A stretch of 64,000 bases of DNA from positions 124,001 through 188,000 of the forward strand of contig NZ_BCNY01000015.1 in NCBI RefSeq assembly GCF_001602375.1, given 5' to 3'. The DNA comes from Methanoculleus horonobensis (GTDB lineage Archaea > Halobacteriota > Methanomicrobia > Methanomicrobiales > Methanoculleaceae). Each line of letters opens with the position of its first letter. Position 1 is the stretch's first letter. Of this stretch, positions 63,090-64,000 are shown piece by piece. Position numbers and translations under genes: made by a program. The notes under the pieces are model-generated. The model was not told where the DNA came from. It worked only from the letters and a program-made list of their open reading frames with translations, and made no database searches.

Positions 63090-63740
63090 TCAGGCGCTAT
63101 AATAGGTGACTTTTCTGCCCTCTTCGCTGTACTCGCCCTTGTAGGTCTCGATGTTGCGCTTGTAGCCGATCCGCTCCGTAAACCCGAGCTCGCGGAGCCG
63201 TTCGCGAACGCGCATCACATCGGCCTCGTCCGCCCAGTCCCGGGTGTAGACGTAGATGACCGACCGCTCGTCGCGCGAGTCCGGGTTCGGTTTGGCGGTG
63301 CTGACCTTCGCAGATATCCCGAGGGTTCCCTGCACCGTCTCGTCCCGGATCTTCCGCCACGCCTCGTCCACTCTGTCGGCGGCGACGAATATGAGCCATT
63401 TCCCGACCTGGTCGTCATCGAGGCCTCTCCCCGAGGGGGCGGGGGCGTCCTGGACGATCCAGTACATCCGGGTCGTCTTCGAGGGGAGGATCCCTTCGCC
63501 CTCCCGGAGGGGCGCATAGATCGCATCGATCCCGCCGAACCGGCGGAGGAGGGCTTCTGCGAGCTCCGGGTAGTCGTCCCGGAATTTCCCGAATATCTCG
63601 CGGACATCGGCCTCGAAATCAGCTTCCTGCTCGATGAGTTCGAACAGGTACGGGCCGCGGAGACGGATCTCGCGGTTGAGGTAGACCTCAAAGATCCCGT
63701 ACGCGACCTCGGCCAGGGGTTCCGGATCGATCTCTTCCAT
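63090..63740 (-). CDS. DUF1917 / putative phosphothreonine lyase domain protein
   Basis: A 216-residue protein, MEEIDPEPLAEVAYGIF onward. The segments PSGRGLDDDQVGKWLIFV and SVIYVYTRDWADEADVM resemble the DUF1917 / phosphothreonine-lyase-like domain of archaea. No catalytic residue can be assigned with confidence. ATG 63740 gives the conserved N-terminus; the longer frame starts in non-coding sequence. Convergent with the L40e gene. Confidence 0.78.
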   Translation of the reverse strand: MEEIDPEPLAEVAYGIFEVYLNREIRLRGPYLFELIEQEADFEADVREIFGKFRDDYPELAEALLRRFGGIDAIYAPLREGEGILPSKTTRMYWIVQDAPAPSGRGLDDDQVGKWLIFVAADRVDEAWRKIRDETVQGTLGISAKVSTAKPNPDSRDERSVIYVYTRDWADEADVMRVRERLRELGFTERIGYKRNIETYKGEYSEEGRKVTYYSA

Positions 63741-63783
63741 ACTTATTGGTAACCGCCGGGGCGGTGAAAAGAGTTTTGAAGTG

Positions 63784-64000
63784 TTACCGGCGCAGTCTTT
63801 CTGCAACAAGTTCCGCTGCCCGCTCCCCGGAAAGCAGCATCCCGCCGAAGATCGGGCCCATACGGCACTCCCCGGCAACGGCGTTCGCCGCCATCCCGGT
63901 GACAAAGAGGCCGGGGAAGACCTCTTTTGTGTGGGCGAGGATCCGGGACTCGGCGCGCTCGGCCCACATGAAACTCTCGCCCTTCACCGTGAGTGCACCG
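63784..64000 (-). CDS. thi4: Thiazole synthase Thi4, 3' part (partial)
   Basis: Only the C-terminal 71 codons are present; the gene runs past the end of the window on the minus strand. The conserved [18 protein letters not shown] and [20 protein letters not shown] segments identify the FAD/NAD-binding thiazole-biosynthesis (ribose-1,5-bisphosphate isomerase/Thi4) family, which makes the thiazole part of thiamine. The active-site residue that distinguishes sulfide-dependent archaeal Thi4 lies outside the window. Confidence 0.9.
   Translation of the reverse strand, partial: GALTVKGESFMWAERAESRILAHTKEVFPGLFVTGMAANAVAGECRMGPIFGGMLLSGERAAELVAERLRR

Noticed and set aside
1..64000. CRISPR arrays, tRNA or rRNA genes, insertion sequences, prophage
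   Set aside because: I looked for regularly spaced repeats, T-psi-C-arm-like sequences, transposase motifs and phage genes on both strands and found none I could defend.

Overview
This window is a GC-rich archaeal chromosome segment from a methanogen, most probably a Methanomicrobiales member close to Methanoculleus. That genus placement is my recognition of protein style and gene content, not a database result. Direct support includes archaeal information-processing genes (aEF-2, S7, S12, aRF1, aIF2-gamma, Rpo7, Spt4, S24e, S27ae, L40e, a Kae1-Bud32 fusion), O-phosphoseryl-tRNA synthetase, TYW1, preQ0 genes, an AglB oligosaccharyltransferase, the YcaO protein linked to McrA thioamidation, NikR, and TATA boxes in place of bacterial promoters. 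The gene body is dense, with many ATGA/GTGA/TTGA overlaps. I saw no tRNA or rRNA gene, CRISPR array, transposase or phage gene.

Layout. 1-12.6 kb holds a histidine-kinase tail, small conserved archaeal proteins, a tautomerase, a prenyl synthase, an APH-like kinase with a HAD phosphatase, a HEAT protein next to a Ras-like GTPase, a HEAT protein translationally coupled to an M1 aminopeptidase, a metallo-beta-lactamase-fold protein and a 2H phosphoesterase. 12.9-16.4 kb holds a MacB/FtsX-type ABC export module with a membrane-anchored extracellular partner. 16.5-20 kb holds secreted proteins, among them a chagasin-like protease inhibitor. 20-23.3 kb is rps12-rps7-fusA. 23.5-25.6 kb is queD-queE-queC plus a Nudix hydrolase. 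25.7-31.2 kb is a translation cluster, prf1-argS-taw1-sepS, meeting a convergent trehalose-6-phosphate synthase/phosphatase fusion.

33.7-38.5 kb holds a DUF2178/XRE regulator pair behind a clean palindromic operator, a YprB-like exonuclease, a HAD-IIA phosphatase, a transglutaminase-like lipoprotein and a 51-residue ORF. 38.7-42.4 kb starts with the minimal sufC-sufB Fe-S assembly pair, then pcm, a cyclase-family hydrolase and a conserved hypothetical. 42.5-53.4 kb is a sugar-nucleotide and protein N-glycosylation locus: GlmM-like mutase, two GlmU-like proteins, GlmS, a WbpD-like acetyltransferase, a WbpE-like aminotransferase, a glycosyltransferase and AglB. Together they can make UDP-GlcNAc from fructose-6-phosphate, perhaps a 3-amino-3-deoxy derivative, and transfer a finished glycan to protein.

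54.36-55.04 kb is a gene-free stretch packed with perfect hairpins. 55-57 kb holds the YcaO protein, a DUF2098 protein and NikR, which fits nickel-dependent methyl-CoM reductase. 57.2-63 kb is a classic archaeal information cluster: aIF2-gamma, PIN, rpoE1, spt4, dephospho-CoA kinase, S24e, S27ae, Kae1-Bud32, an ITPase probably starting at CTG, and L40e. The window ends with a DUF1917-like protein and the 3' part of thi4.

The most unusual items are the hairpin array at 54.36-55.04 kb, the operator/XRE/DUF2178 unit, the divergent second GlmU, the metal-site-degenerate MBL protein, the tiny leaderless 51-codon ORF and the CTG-start overlap. Start sites and functions are inferred from the sequence alone.
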